Below are positions 5,600 through 13,235 of a stretch of 16,084 bases of DNA, one piece after another. The notes beneath the pieces were generated by a model. It had not been told where the DNA came from. It did not search any database and was given only the letters and a program-made list of their open reading frames with translations. The position numbers and the translations under genes are program-made. Position 1 is the stretch's first letter. Every line of letters starts with the position of its first letter. Source of the stretch: an uncultured Clostridia bacterium (lineage in GTDB: Bacteria; Bacillota_A; Clostridia; Oscillospirales; Acutalibacteraceae); contig CALWIE010000048.1 of assembly GCA_944380625.1 (NCBI GenBank), positions 1 through 16,084 of the forward strand, given 5' to 3'.

Positions 5600-7189
5600 A
5601 TGTTAAAGGTCACAGGCTTAAAGCTGCCCTTGGGTTTTCAGGGGGAGGACCTAAAGGACGCCGCCGCCAAAAAGCTGCGGCTCCCTCCGGGGGCGGTGCT
5701 GGGGGCCCGGCTGTGCAAAAAATCCGTGGACGCCCGGAAAAAGGAGGACGTCCACTTTGTGTGTGCGGCGGAGGTGGAGATCGACGGAGACGAGGGAAAG
5801 CTCCTCTCCCGCCGGCGGGACCCTTCCGTCCAGAGGGTCCGGCCCTATCGGTATGAGCCCCCCTCCTGCGGGAAACTTCCCCAGCGCCCGGTGGTGGTGG
5901 GGTTTGGTCCCGGGGGGATGTTCGCAGCCCTGCTGCTCGCCCAAGCGGGCCAGCGGCCCATCGTCCTGGAGCGGGGCCAGCCGGTGGAGGCCCGCGCCGC
6001 CTCGGTGGAGGGCTTTTGGAAAAGGCGGGTTTTAGACCCCCAGTCCAACGTCCAGTTCGGGGAGGGGGGCGCAGGCACCTTCTCCGACGGCAAGCTCATC
6101 ACCGGCACCGGGGACGCCCGCATCCGCAAGGTGCTGGAAGAGCTGGTCAAGGCCGGCGCCCCGGAGGAGATCCTCTACGAGGCCAAGCCCCATGTGGGCA
6201 CCGACAAGCTTCCCGGGGTGGTGCGCGCCATCCGGGAAGAGGTCATCGCCCTGGGCGGGGAGGTGCGGTTTTCCACCCAGGCGGCAGGTTTTCACATCAG
6301 AGAAGGGCGCCTTGCCGGGCTGCGGCTGCGCACCCCTTCCGGGGAGGAGTTCTTGGAGTGCTCCCAGGCCATTTTGGCAGTGGGGCACAGCGCCCGGGAC
6401 ACCTTCCAGGCCCTTTACAGCCTGGGCCTTCCCATGGAGGCCAAGGCCTTTTCCGTGGGCGCCCGGATCGAGCACCCCCGCGCCCTCATCGACCGGGCCC
6501 AGTACGGCCCCTTCGCGGGCCATCCCGCCCTGGGAGCGGCGGACTACAAGCTCTCCTGCCACTTGGCGAACGGCCGGGGGGTGTACACCTTCTCCATGTG
6601 CCCCGGCGGGTCCGTCACCGGGGCCGCCTCAGAGGAGGGGGGCGTGGTCACCAACGGCATGAGCCCCTGGGCGCGGGACGGGGAAAACAGCAACGCCGCC
6701 CTGCTGGTGGGGGTCGGCCCTTCCGATTTCGGCGGGGAGGGGCCCTTGGCCGGGATCGCCTTCCAGCGGAAGATCGAGCAGGCTGCCTTTCAAGCCGCTG
6801 GCGGGGACTACTCGGCTCCGGCCCAGCGGGTGGCGGACCTGCTAGAGGGCGCCCCCTCCCGAGGGCTGGGGCCGGTGCGCCCCACCTATCAGCCCGGGGT
6901 GGTTCCCGGGGACCTCTCCTGGTGCCTGCCCGATTTTGTGATCCAGTCCATGCGGGCGGCTCTGCCCCTTTTGGGGAGGCGGCTTTCCGGTTTTGACAGC
7001 GGCGACGCCCTGCTCACCGGCCCGGAGACCCGCAGCTCCTCCCCGGTGCGCATCCTCCGGGACGAGAGCCTACAATCCCCTGGGGCCCGGGGGCTCTACC
7101 CCTGCGGGGAGGGGGCGGGTTACGCGGGGGGCATTGTCTCCGCCGCCGTGGACGGCCTGCGCTGCGCCGAGGCGGTGCTCCGGGGGTGA
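5600..7189 (+). CDS. FAD-dependent dehydrogenase, COG2509-like
   Basis: This is a 529-residue cytosolic flavoprotein of the widespread but uncharacterised COG2509 type. The ATG at 5600 follows GAGGGGAGG with a 7-base gap and lies 3 bases after the previous stop. The first 95 or so residues form a small Lys/Arg-rich domain (LKLPLGFQGEDL, then LCKKSVDARKKEDVHF) that is typical of the family. The dinucleotide site VVVGFGPGGMFAAL begins near residue 98. NVQFGEGGAGTFSDGKLITG (150-169) is the family fingerprint. ILAVGHSARDTF, VYTFSMCPGG and VVTNGMSPWARDG follow in the middle. The C-terminal LYPCGEGAGYAGGIVSAAVDG completes the FAD site. Substrate and physiological role are unknown. Pairing with a second, different flavoprotein suggests a shared redox task, but the sequence does not show which. 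Confidence 0.92.
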   Translation: MLKVTGLKLPLGFQGEDLKDAAAKKLRLPPGAVLGARLCKKSVDARKKEDVHFVCAAEVEIDGDEGKLLSRRRDPSVQRVRPYRYEPPSCGKLPQRPVVVGFGPGGMFAALLLAQAGQRPIVLERGQPVEARAASVEGFWKRRVLDPQSNVQFGEGGAGTFSDGKLITGTGDARIRKVLEELVKAGAPEEILYEAKPHVGTDKLPGVVRAIREEVIALGGEVRFSTQAAGFHIREGRLAGLRLRTPSGEEFLECSQAILAVGHSARDTFQALYSLGLPMEAKAFSVGARIEHPRALIDRAQYGPFAGHPALGAADYKLSCHLANGRGVYTFSMCPGGSVTGAASEEGGVVTNGMSPWARDGENSNAALLVGVGPSDFGGEGPLAGIAFQRKIEQAAFQAAGGDYSAPAQRVADLLEGAPSRGLGPVRPTYQPGVVPGDLSWCLPDFVIQSMRAALPLLGRRLSGFDSGDALLTGPETRSSSPVRILRDESLQSPGARGLYPCGEGAGYAGGIVSAAVDGLRCAEAVLRG

Positions 7190-7190
7190 C

Positions 7191-7218
7191 AAAAGAGGGG
7201 GAACCGCGGTTCCCCCTC
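7191..7218 (-). terminator. Intrinsic terminator of the amidohydrolase gene
   Basis: A perfect 24-base palindrome (7195-7218) has half-site GAGGGGGAACCG and no mismatch. On the minus strand it is followed by TTTTGT. It begins 4 bases after the amidohydrolase stop codon. On the plus strand it is followed by the C-rich TCCTCATCC, so it should be a poorer terminator for the convergent flavoprotein operon, although the stem itself serves either direction. Confidence 0.8.
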
Positions 7219-7221
7219 TCC

Positions 7222-8802
7222 TCATCCCCTCCGGTATACGGTCTCCCCGTCCTTGACGGTTTCCAGCACTTGCAGGTTTTTCAGTTCCTCCGCCGGGCAG
7301 GAGAGGGGGCTGCGGTCCAAGATCACCAGGTCCGCCCTTTTCCCGGGGGACAGGCTGCCCTTTTCCCCCTCCTCGAACAGGGCGTAGGCGGCGTTTGCCG
7401 TCACGGCCCGCAGCGCCTCCCACGGGGGGATCCGCTGGTTTTCCCCCAGCACCCGCCCGGACGCCGTCCGCCGGCACACGGCGCACCACACCGTCTCGAG
7501 CATGTTGGGGGGCAGCACCGGGGAGTCCTGGTGGAAGTCGAACACCACCCCCTCCTCCAGGGCCGTCCCCGCCGGGCTGATCTGGGAGGCCCTCTCCCAG
7601 CCGAAATTCCGAAGGTGGGTCTCTCCCCAGTGGCGGATGTGGCCGGGGAAGAAGGAGGCGATCATCCCCAGCTCCCGGAGCTCGGGGACCTGGTCCGGCC
7701 GCAGCAGCTGGGCGTGGATCATCACCGGGCGGATGTCCCCGCCAAAGCGCCGGCGGGCCTCCCGGTAGCACCGCAGCAGCTGCCCGGCCGCCGCGTCCCC
7801 GTTGCAGTGGACGGCGATCTGCACCCTCTCCCGCAAGGCCTTTTCTAGAAAGGCCAGCACCTCCCGGTCCCGGTAGAGGGGATACCCCCGGTAGCCCGGG
7901 TCCCCTCCCAGGTAGGGCTCCTCCATCCAGGCGGTGCGCCCCTGGGGGGAACCGTCCAGGAACAGTTTGTACCCCGCGAGCTTCAGCCTTCCCTCGTACC
8001 GCCCCAGCCGGCCCCGGTTTTCCTCCACCAGGCCCGGGCTCTCCCGAATGTCCGCGTACACCGCCACATCCCCCTTGAGAAGCCCCCGGCGGGCGGCGGT
8101 CTCCAGCAGTTCCCACTCGGGCCGACGGGCCAATCCCTCGTGGATGGTGGCCACCCCGTGGGAAAAGTAGAGCTCCTGGGCCCGCACCAGGTTTTCCAGG
8201 GATTCCTCCCGGTCCCGGGGGACGCGGGCCCCGGCCTGGGTGAAGGCCGCCTCCTCCAGGTAGCCGTTGGGGGCGCCGTCCTCCTTGCGGCCGATTTTTC
8301 CCCCTTCCGGGCAGGAGGCGCCGGGGCCTAGGCCCAGCTTCAGCAGGCCCAGGGAGTTCACCGCCCCCATGTGCCCCGAGGCGTGGGCGGCCATGGCGGG
8401 GCAGCCGGGCAAAAAGGGGTCCAGGTCCGCCGCAGTGGGATGGCGCTTTTCCCGTAGCTGGTCCTGGTCGTAGCCAAAGCCCAGCACCCACTTTCCCGCC
8501 GGGATGCCCCGCTCCCGCCGGAAGGCCGCCAGCCGCTCTCCGATTTCCTCCAGGCTCGAACAGCCCTCCAGCCGGCACAGCCCCAGGGACTGGGCCACGG
8601 CGGCCAGGTGGCTGTGGCCGTCCACAAAGGCGGGCAGCAGGGCCCTGCCCTCCAGGTCCACCCGCCGGGCGCCCCGGGCCAGGGGGGCAAGCTCCCCAAG
8701 GGGCCCCACTCCCCGGATGCGCCCCCCTTCCGTGAGCAGCGCCTCTGTTCTGCCGGGGCGGCACAGGGGGAGGATGTCCCCGCCGAAGTAAAGGGTTTTC
8801 AT
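7222..8802 (-). CDS. YtcJ-type metal-dependent amidohydrolase
   Basis: This is a 526-residue cytosolic member of the amidohydrolase_3 (YtcJ/COG1574) group, which hydrolyses amide or carbamate-like bonds; natural substrates are mostly unknown. A small beta-sandwich is formed by the first 55 and last 60 residues around a TIM barrel. Metal and active-site motifs are AFVDGHSHL (His63, His65), HASGHMGAVNS (140-150), ATIHEG with His221, GYKLFLDGSPQGRTAW (277-292), AVHCNGDAA with His332, MIHAQLL with His363, and FHQDSPV with Asp426. KGSLSPGKRADLVILD near the end is the standard closing strand. There is no signal peptide. ATG 8802-8800 follows AAGGAGGGG. It stands alone on the minus strand between two plus-strand operons, with its own terminator. 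This suggests an independently moved gene, although its GC content matches the neighbours. Confidence 0.92.
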   Translation of the reverse strand: MKTLYFGGDILPLCRPGRTEALLTEGGRIRGVGPLGELAPLARGARRVDLEGRALLPAFVDGHSHLAAVAQSLGLCRLEGCSSLEEIGERLAAFRRERGIPAGKWVLGFGYDQDQLREKRHPTAADLDPFLPGCPAMAAHASGHMGAVNSLGLLKLGLGPGASCPEGGKIGRKEDGAPNGYLEEAAFTQAGARVPRDREESLENLVRAQELYFSHGVATIHEGLARRPEWELLETAARRGLLKGDVAVYADIRESPGLVEENRGRLGRYEGRLKLAGYKLFLDGSPQGRTAWMEEPYLGGDPGYRGYPLYRDREVLAFLEKALRERVQIAVHCNGDAAAGQLLRCYREARRRFGGDIRPVMIHAQLLRPDQVPELRELGMIASFFPGHIRHWGETHLRNFGWERASQISPAGTALEEGVVFDFHQDSPVLPPNMLETVWCAVCRRTASGRVLGENQRIPPWEALRAVTANAAYALFEEGEKGSLSPGKRADLVILDRSPLSCPAEELKNLQVLETVKDGETVYRRG

Positions 8803-8858
8803 GAGATGTTTCCCCTCCTTTTCAAGGTTTTTCCCGGCCCCTGGGCCAGGGCGGGGAA

Positions 8859-8883
8859 AAGGGCCGGGCAGCCGCCGGCCCTT
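8859..8883 (-). repeat. GC-rich hairpin in the gap between amidohydrolase and recJ
   Basis: AAGGGCCGG (8859-8867) and CCGGCCCTT (8875-8883) form a perfect 9-bp stem with a 7-base loop. On the minus strand it continues into TTTTCCCC, so it resembles a weak terminator placed in the amidohydrolase leader. A second small palindrome, CCCTGGGCCAGGG, lies at 8839-8851. On the plus side the hairpin abuts the recJ -35 box. The stem is seen; a role as attenuator or insulator is inferred. Confidence 0.5.
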
Positions 8884-8884
8884 C

Positions 8885-8913
8885 TTGCATATTTCCCCGG
8901 AAAATGCTAAAAT
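8885..8913 (+). promoter_or_regulatory. Sigma-A promoter with extended -10, driving the recJ-rel operon
   Basis: The -35 box TTGCAT (8885-8890) and the -10 box TAAAAT (8908-8913) are 17 bases apart. A TGC immediately before the -10 makes it an extended -10. The transcript should start near 8920, about 28 bases before the recJ start. This is the only good promoter seen ahead of the four-gene operon. Confidence 0.8.
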
Positions 8914-8947
8914 ATGTATTCAAGCGAAACGTAAGGAGAGATGGCCG

Positions 8948-10999
8948 TTGAATATCAAAAAATGGGAGGTTGCCTCCTTGGACCGGGAGCGGGCCGCGCA
9001 GCTGGCGGAGCGCTTTTCCATTCCCTTTTTCCTGGCCATGCTCCTGGAGGTCCGGGGCTTTTCCCGGGAGGAAGACGTCCGGGACCTGCTCTCCGGCGGG
9101 GAGCTGGGGGATCCCTTCTCCCTCAAGGACATGGACCGGGCGGTGGAGCGCATCCAGCGGGCCCTGGAGGGCTTTGAAAAGATCGCCGTCTACGGGGACT
9201 ACGACGCCGACGGGGTCACGGCCACCTCCATCCTCTACACCTACCTGGAGGCGGTGGGCGCCGACGTGACCTACTATATCCCCCAGCGGGAGGGGGAGGG
9301 CTACGGGATGAACCTGGGCGCGGTGGAGTCCCTCTACCACCAGGGGGTCAACCTCATCGTCACCGTGGACAACGGCATCGCCTCGGTCCGGGAGGTGGAG
9401 CGGGCCCGGGAGCTGGGCATGGACGTGGTGGTCACCGACCACCACCGGGTCCAGGAGAAGATCCCCCAGGCCTGGGCGGTGGTGGACCCCTACCAGCCCG
9501 GGGACGAAAGCCCCTTTAAAGATTTGTGCGGCGCGGGGCTGGCCCTCAAACTGGTGATGGCCCTGGAGGGCGAGGGCGCCCGGGAGGCCTTTGAGGAATA
9601 CGCGGATCTGGCCGCCCTGGGCACGGTGGCGGATGTGGTCCCCATGGTGGGGGAGAACCGCGCCATTGTCAAAGCCGGCCTTCGCGCCCTCTCCCGGGGC
9701 GGCCGGTCTGGGGTGGACGCCCTCATGGAGCAAAGCGGCGCGGCCGGGCGGGAGGCCTCGGCCACGTCTCTGGCCTTTACCCTGATCCCCCGGCTCAACG
9801 CCACAGGGCGCATGGGCGCCCCGGAGCGGGCGGTGCGGCTGCTCACCTGCGACGGGGAGGAGGAGGCCCGGGCCCTGGCGGCGGAGATCTGCGAGGACAA
9901 CGACCAGCGCCGCCGGGTGGAGGCGGAGATCGCCCAAGAGGCCTTTTCCCAGATCGAGAGGGGCCCCGCCCTGCGGTACAGCCGGGTGCTGGTGGTCAGC
10001 GGCCAGGGCTGGCACCACGGGGTCATCGGCATTGTGGCCTCCCGGGTGACAGAGCGCTACGGCAAGCCCTCCATGGTCATCTCCTTGGACGGGGACGAGG
10101 CCCGGGGCAGCGGCCGCAGCGTGGAGGGCTTTTCCCTCTTTGAGGCCGTCAGCTCCTGCGGCGAGCTGATGGAGCGCTACGGCGGCCACCCCATGGCGGC
10201 GGGCGTCACCCTCCGGGCGGAGAACGTGCCCCTGTTCCGGGAAAAGATCAACGAATACGCCCGCCGGGCCTGCCCGGAGATGCCGGCCCAGGTCCTGCGG
10301 CTGGACTGCAAGCTAAACCCTGCCGCCCTCTCCGCCCAGCTGCCCCAGAGCCTCTTGCCTTTAGAGCCCTACGGCAGCGGGAACCCCCAGCCCCTGTTCG
10401 GGCTGTACGGCATGGAGTTGCGGGAGATCGTCCCCGTGGGGGGCGGCAACCACCTGCGGCTGGTGTGCGCCAAAAAGGGCGCCGCCCTAAGCTGTATGCG
10501 CTTCGGGGTGCGCCCGGAGGAGTTCCCCTATTCCCCCGGGGAAAAGCTGGACCTGGCTGTAACCCTGGAGGCCCGGGAGTTCCGGGGCCAGCCCCAGCTG
10601 ACGGTGAGCGTCCGGGAGATAAAGCTCTCCTCCCTGGACGCGGACGCCTGCGTCCACAGCTTCCGGGTGTACGAAAAGGCCCAGCGGGGAGAGGCCCTCT
10701 CCCGGGACGAGGCAGAGGAGCTGCTCCCCTCCCGGGAGGACTTGGCGGCCCTCTACCGGAAGCTGAAGTCCCTGCGGGAAAAGCCCTTTGGCACCGAGTC
10801 CCTTTTGGGCGCTTTGCCGGGGTTTACCCTGGGAAAGCTCCTTTTGAGCCTGGACATTTTGGAGGAGAGCCGTCTGGTGGCCCTGCTGGGCGGGGAAGAG
10901 CGCCGGGTGGCGGAGCTTCTCCCCACCCAGGGCAAGGTGGATATTTTCGCCTCTCCCGCCTACCGGCGGGTAAAGGGCTTGGCTGCGGGAGAGAACTGA
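8948..10999 (+). CDS. recJ: Single-stranded-DNA-specific exonuclease RecJ
   Basis: This is a 683-residue 5'-to-3' exonuclease that works in recombination and mismatch or base-excision repair in the cytosol. The start is TTG at 8948, 9 bases after AAGGAG. The open frame continues upstream to 8801 but passes through the promoter. An ATG at 8941 is out of frame and only 2 bases from the ribosome site. The DHH core has VYGDYDADGVTA (Asp84, Asp86, Asp88), TVDNGIAS (Asp141), the name-giving DHH at 164-166, and LGTVADVVP with Asp229. The DHHA1 part has GWHHGVIGIVASR (354-366) and YGGHPMAAG (411-419), followed by an OB-like region. It is about 100 residues longer than the E. coli protein, with an added C-terminal domain, as is usual in Firmicutes. 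It leads an operon with rel, 15 bases on. Confidence 0.96.
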   Translation: MNIKKWEVASLDRERAAQLAERFSIPFFLAMLLEVRGFSREEDVRDLLSGGELGDPFSLKDMDRAVERIQRALEGFEKIAVYGDYDADGVTATSILYTYLEAVGADVTYYIPQREGEGYGMNLGAVESLYHQGVNLIVTVDNGIASVREVERARELGMDVVVTDHHRVQEKIPQAWAVVDPYQPGDESPFKDLCGAGLALKLVMALEGEGAREAFEEYADLAALGTVADVVPMVGENRAIVKAGLRALSRGGRSGVDALMEQSGAAGREASATSLAFTLIPRLNATGRMGAPERAVRLLTCDGEEEARALAAEICEDNDQRRRVEAEIAQEAFSQIERGPALRYSRVLVVSGQGWHHGVIGIVASRVTERYGKPSMVISLDGDEARGSGRSVEGFSLFEAVSSCGELMERYGGHPMAAGVTLRAENVPLFREKINEYARRACPEMPAQVLRLDCKLNPAALSAQLPQSLLPLEPYGSGNPQPLFGLYGMELREIVPVGGGNHLRLVCAKKGAALSCMRFGVRPEEFPYSPGEKLDLAVTLEAREFRGQPQLTVSVREIKLSSLDADACVHSFRVYEKAQRGEALSRDEAEELLPSREDLAALYRKLKSLREKPFGTESLLGALPGFTLGKLLLSLDILEESRLVALLGGEERRVAELLPTQGKVDIFASPAYRRVKGLAAGEN

Positions 11000-11014
11000 G
11001 AGGAGGAAAGCGCC

Positions 11015-13222
11015 ATGGCAATGGTTGTGCAGATCAGCACCTTTGACCAGCTGCGGCAGATCATCGACGAAAGCGAAAAGGAATACGACCGGGAGAAGAT
11101 CCAGGCCGCCTACGAGCTGGCCGCCCAAAAGCACCAGGGGCAAAAGCGCAGCTCCGGGGAGCCCTACATCATCCACCCCCTTTCGGTGGCGGCCATTTTG
11201 GTGGTGCTGGGCATGGACTCCGAGTCGGTGATGGCCGGCCTCTTGCACGACGTGGTGGAGGACACCGACTGCACCGTGGAGGAGATCACCCGCCAGTTCG
11301 GCAAAGAGGTGGCCCTGCTCATCGACGGGGTGACAAAGCTTACAAAGATCCCTTACTCCTCCCGGGAGGAGCAGCAGGCGGAGAACCTTCGGAAAATGCT
11401 CATGGCCATGGCCGAGGACATCCGGGTCATCATCATCAAGTTCGCCGACCGGATGCACAACCTCTCCACCCTGGAATACATGTCCCCTCAAAAGCAGCGG
11501 GACAAGTCCCTGGAGTGCCTGGAGGTGTACGCCCCCATCGCGGACCGCCTGGGTATCCGCACGGTGAAGGAGTACATGGAGGACGAGTCCCTAAAGTACC
11601 TGGACCCCCTGGCCTACCGGGAGATCGAGGAGGACCTGGCCTCCCGGGGCAAGAGCAGCAAGCAGTTTATCGATGACACAAAAGCCCTCATCCGCAGCCG
11701 GGTGGAGATCTCCATCCCCCACGTGTACATCGAGGGCCGGGTCAAAAGCGTCTACGGCATCTACCGCAAAATGTTCATCCAGGGCAAGAGCTTTGAGGAG
11801 ATCTACGACGTGTTCGCCGTGCGGGTGATTGTGGACACCATCGAGGACTGCTACAATGTGCTGGGCATCATCCACGACATGTTCCAGCCCCTGCCGGGCC
11901 GGTTCAAGGACTACATCTCCATGCCCAAGCCCAATATGTACCAGTCCCTGCACACCACGGTGATCACCAAGGCGGGCGTCCCCTTCGAGGTGCAGATCCG
12001 CACCTGGGAGATGCACCACACCGCCGAGTACGGCATCGCCGCCCACTGGAAATACAAGCTGGGGCTCTCCGCCAAGGAGTCGGATAACGCCGCCCTGGAC
12101 GAGCGCCTCTCCTGGATCCGCCAGATGCTGGAAAACCAGGCGGAAAGCGAGGACATCACAGACCTGGTCCACTCCATCAAAAGCGACCTGATCCCCGAGG
12201 AGGTGTTCGTGTTCACCCCCAAGGGGGATGTGGTCAACCTCCCCCTGGGCTCCACGGTCATCGATTTTGCCTACGCCATCCACAGCGCGGTGGGCAACCG
12301 GATGATCGGCGCCAAGGTGGACAAGCGCATCGTCCCCCTGGACTACAAGGTCAAAACCGGGGAGATCATCGAGATCCTCACCACCAAAGAGGCGGGCAAG
12401 GGCCCCAACCGGGACTGGCTCACCCTGGTGCGCACCAGCGAGGCCCGCAACAAGATCCGCGCCTGGTTCAAAAAGGAGAAGCGGGACGAGAACATCGTCG
12501 AGGGCAAGGCCGAGCTGGAGCGGGAGTTCAAGCGCAACAACATCCAGCTCACCCCCGAGCTGATGGACTACATGGTGGACAGCGTGGGCAAGCGGCACAA
12601 CTGCTCCACCGAGGAGGACTTCTACGCCGCCATCGGCTACGGTGGCATCCAGCTGTGGAAGGTGCTGCCCCGCATCAAGGAGGAGGCCCAGCGCCAGCAG
12701 AAGACCGCCTCTCCCGAGCAGGAGCGGGAGCTGCCCCCGCCCACCCTTTCCGAGCCCAAGCGCCGGGTGGCCAGCGGCGTGCTGGTGGAGGGTATGGACA
12801 ACTGCCTCATCAAGTTCTCCCGTTGCTGCAACCCCCTGCCCGGGGACGAGATCATCGGCTTCATCCCCCGGGGCTTCGGGGTGTCCATCCACAAGGGCGG
12901 CTGCTCCAACGTTCTTCGGGACCTGACCCTGTGCCCGGAGCCGGAGCGCTGGGTGCGGGCCCACTGGGCCGGGGATGTGAAGGACGACTTCAAATCCACC
13001 CTGCACATTGTGGCCATCGACCGGGCGGGCCTCCTGGCGGACGTGACCCAGCAGCTCTCCAACATGAAGATCTTCATCCACGCCCTCAATTCCCGGCAGG
13101 AGCGGGGGACGGACAACGCCTTCATCTCCGCCACCATCTCCATCAACGGCCTGCCCCAGCTCCAAAACATCATCGAGCGCCTGAGCAAGATCCCGGGCGT
13201 GGTTTCCATCGACCGAAGCTGA
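11015..13222 (+). CDS. rel: Bifunctional (p)ppGpp synthetase/hydrolase Rel
   Basis: This is a 735-residue long-form RelA/SpoT homologue that makes and degrades the stringent-response alarmone (p)ppGpp and can bind stalled ribosomes. The N-terminal HD hydrolase domain shows His54, LLHDVVEDT (His78, Asp79) and FADRMHNL with Asp145, so it should be active. The synthetase domain has VKSVYGIYRKM, YDVFAVRVIV and RFKDYISMPKPNMYQSLHT. The RFKD (296-299) is the charge pattern of bifunctional enzymes rather than the EXDD of synthetase-only RelA. A TGS domain starts near EEVFVFTPKGD (395-405). A helical and Cys-rich zinc-finger-like region follows (SRCCNPLPGDEI, Cys604, Cys605, His626, Cys630), then an ACT domain (about 660-735). 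The ATG follows GAGGAGG with 8 bases between. The order recJ-rel-hemZ is a known clostridial arrangement, often with apt between recJ and rel; apt is absent here. Confidence 0.97.
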   Translation: MAMVVQISTFDQLRQIIDESEKEYDREKIQAAYELAAQKHQGQKRSSGEPYIIHPLSVAAILVVLGMDSESVMAGLLHDVVEDTDCTVEEITRQFGKEVALLIDGVTKLTKIPYSSREEQQAENLRKMLMAMAEDIRVIIIKFADRMHNLSTLEYMSPQKQRDKSLECLEVYAPIADRLGIRTVKEYMEDESLKYLDPLAYREIEEDLASRGKSSKQFIDDTKALIRSRVEISIPHVYIEGRVKSVYGIYRKMFIQGKSFEEIYDVFAVRVIVDTIEDCYNVLGIIHDMFQPLPGRFKDYISMPKPNMYQSLHTTVITKAGVPFEVQIRTWEMHHTAEYGIAAHWKYKLGLSAKESDNAALDERLSWIRQMLENQAESEDITDLVHSIKSDLIPEEVFVFTPKGDVVNLPLGSTVIDFAYAIHSAVGNRMIGAKVDKRIVPLDYKVKTGEIIEILTTKEAGKGPNRDWLTLVRTSEARNKIRAWFKKEKRDENIVEGKAELEREFKRNNIQLTPELMDYMVDSVGKRHNCSTEEDFYAAIGYGGIQLWKVLPRIKEEAQRQQKTASPEQERELPPPTLSEPKRRVASGVLVEGMDNCLIKFSRCCNPLPGDEIIGFIPRGFGVSIHKGGCSNVLRDLTLCPEPERWVRAHWAGDVKDDFKSTLHIVAIDRAGLLADVTQQLSNMKIFIHALNSRQERGTDNAFISATISINGLPQLQNIIERLSKIPGVVSIDRS

Positions 13223-13235
13223 AGGAGGATTGCCC

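Noticed and set aside
7070..8764. Open frame of 564 codons on the minus strand, overlapping the amidohydrolase gene in another frame
   Set aside because: It is a Gly/Pro/Arg-rich translation with no motifs, caused by high GC; the amidohydrolase frame has all its active-site motifs and a ribosome site.
8801..8947. 49-codon upstream extension of recJ
   Set aside because: It runs across the recJ promoter and has no ribosome site; TTG 8948 is properly spaced.
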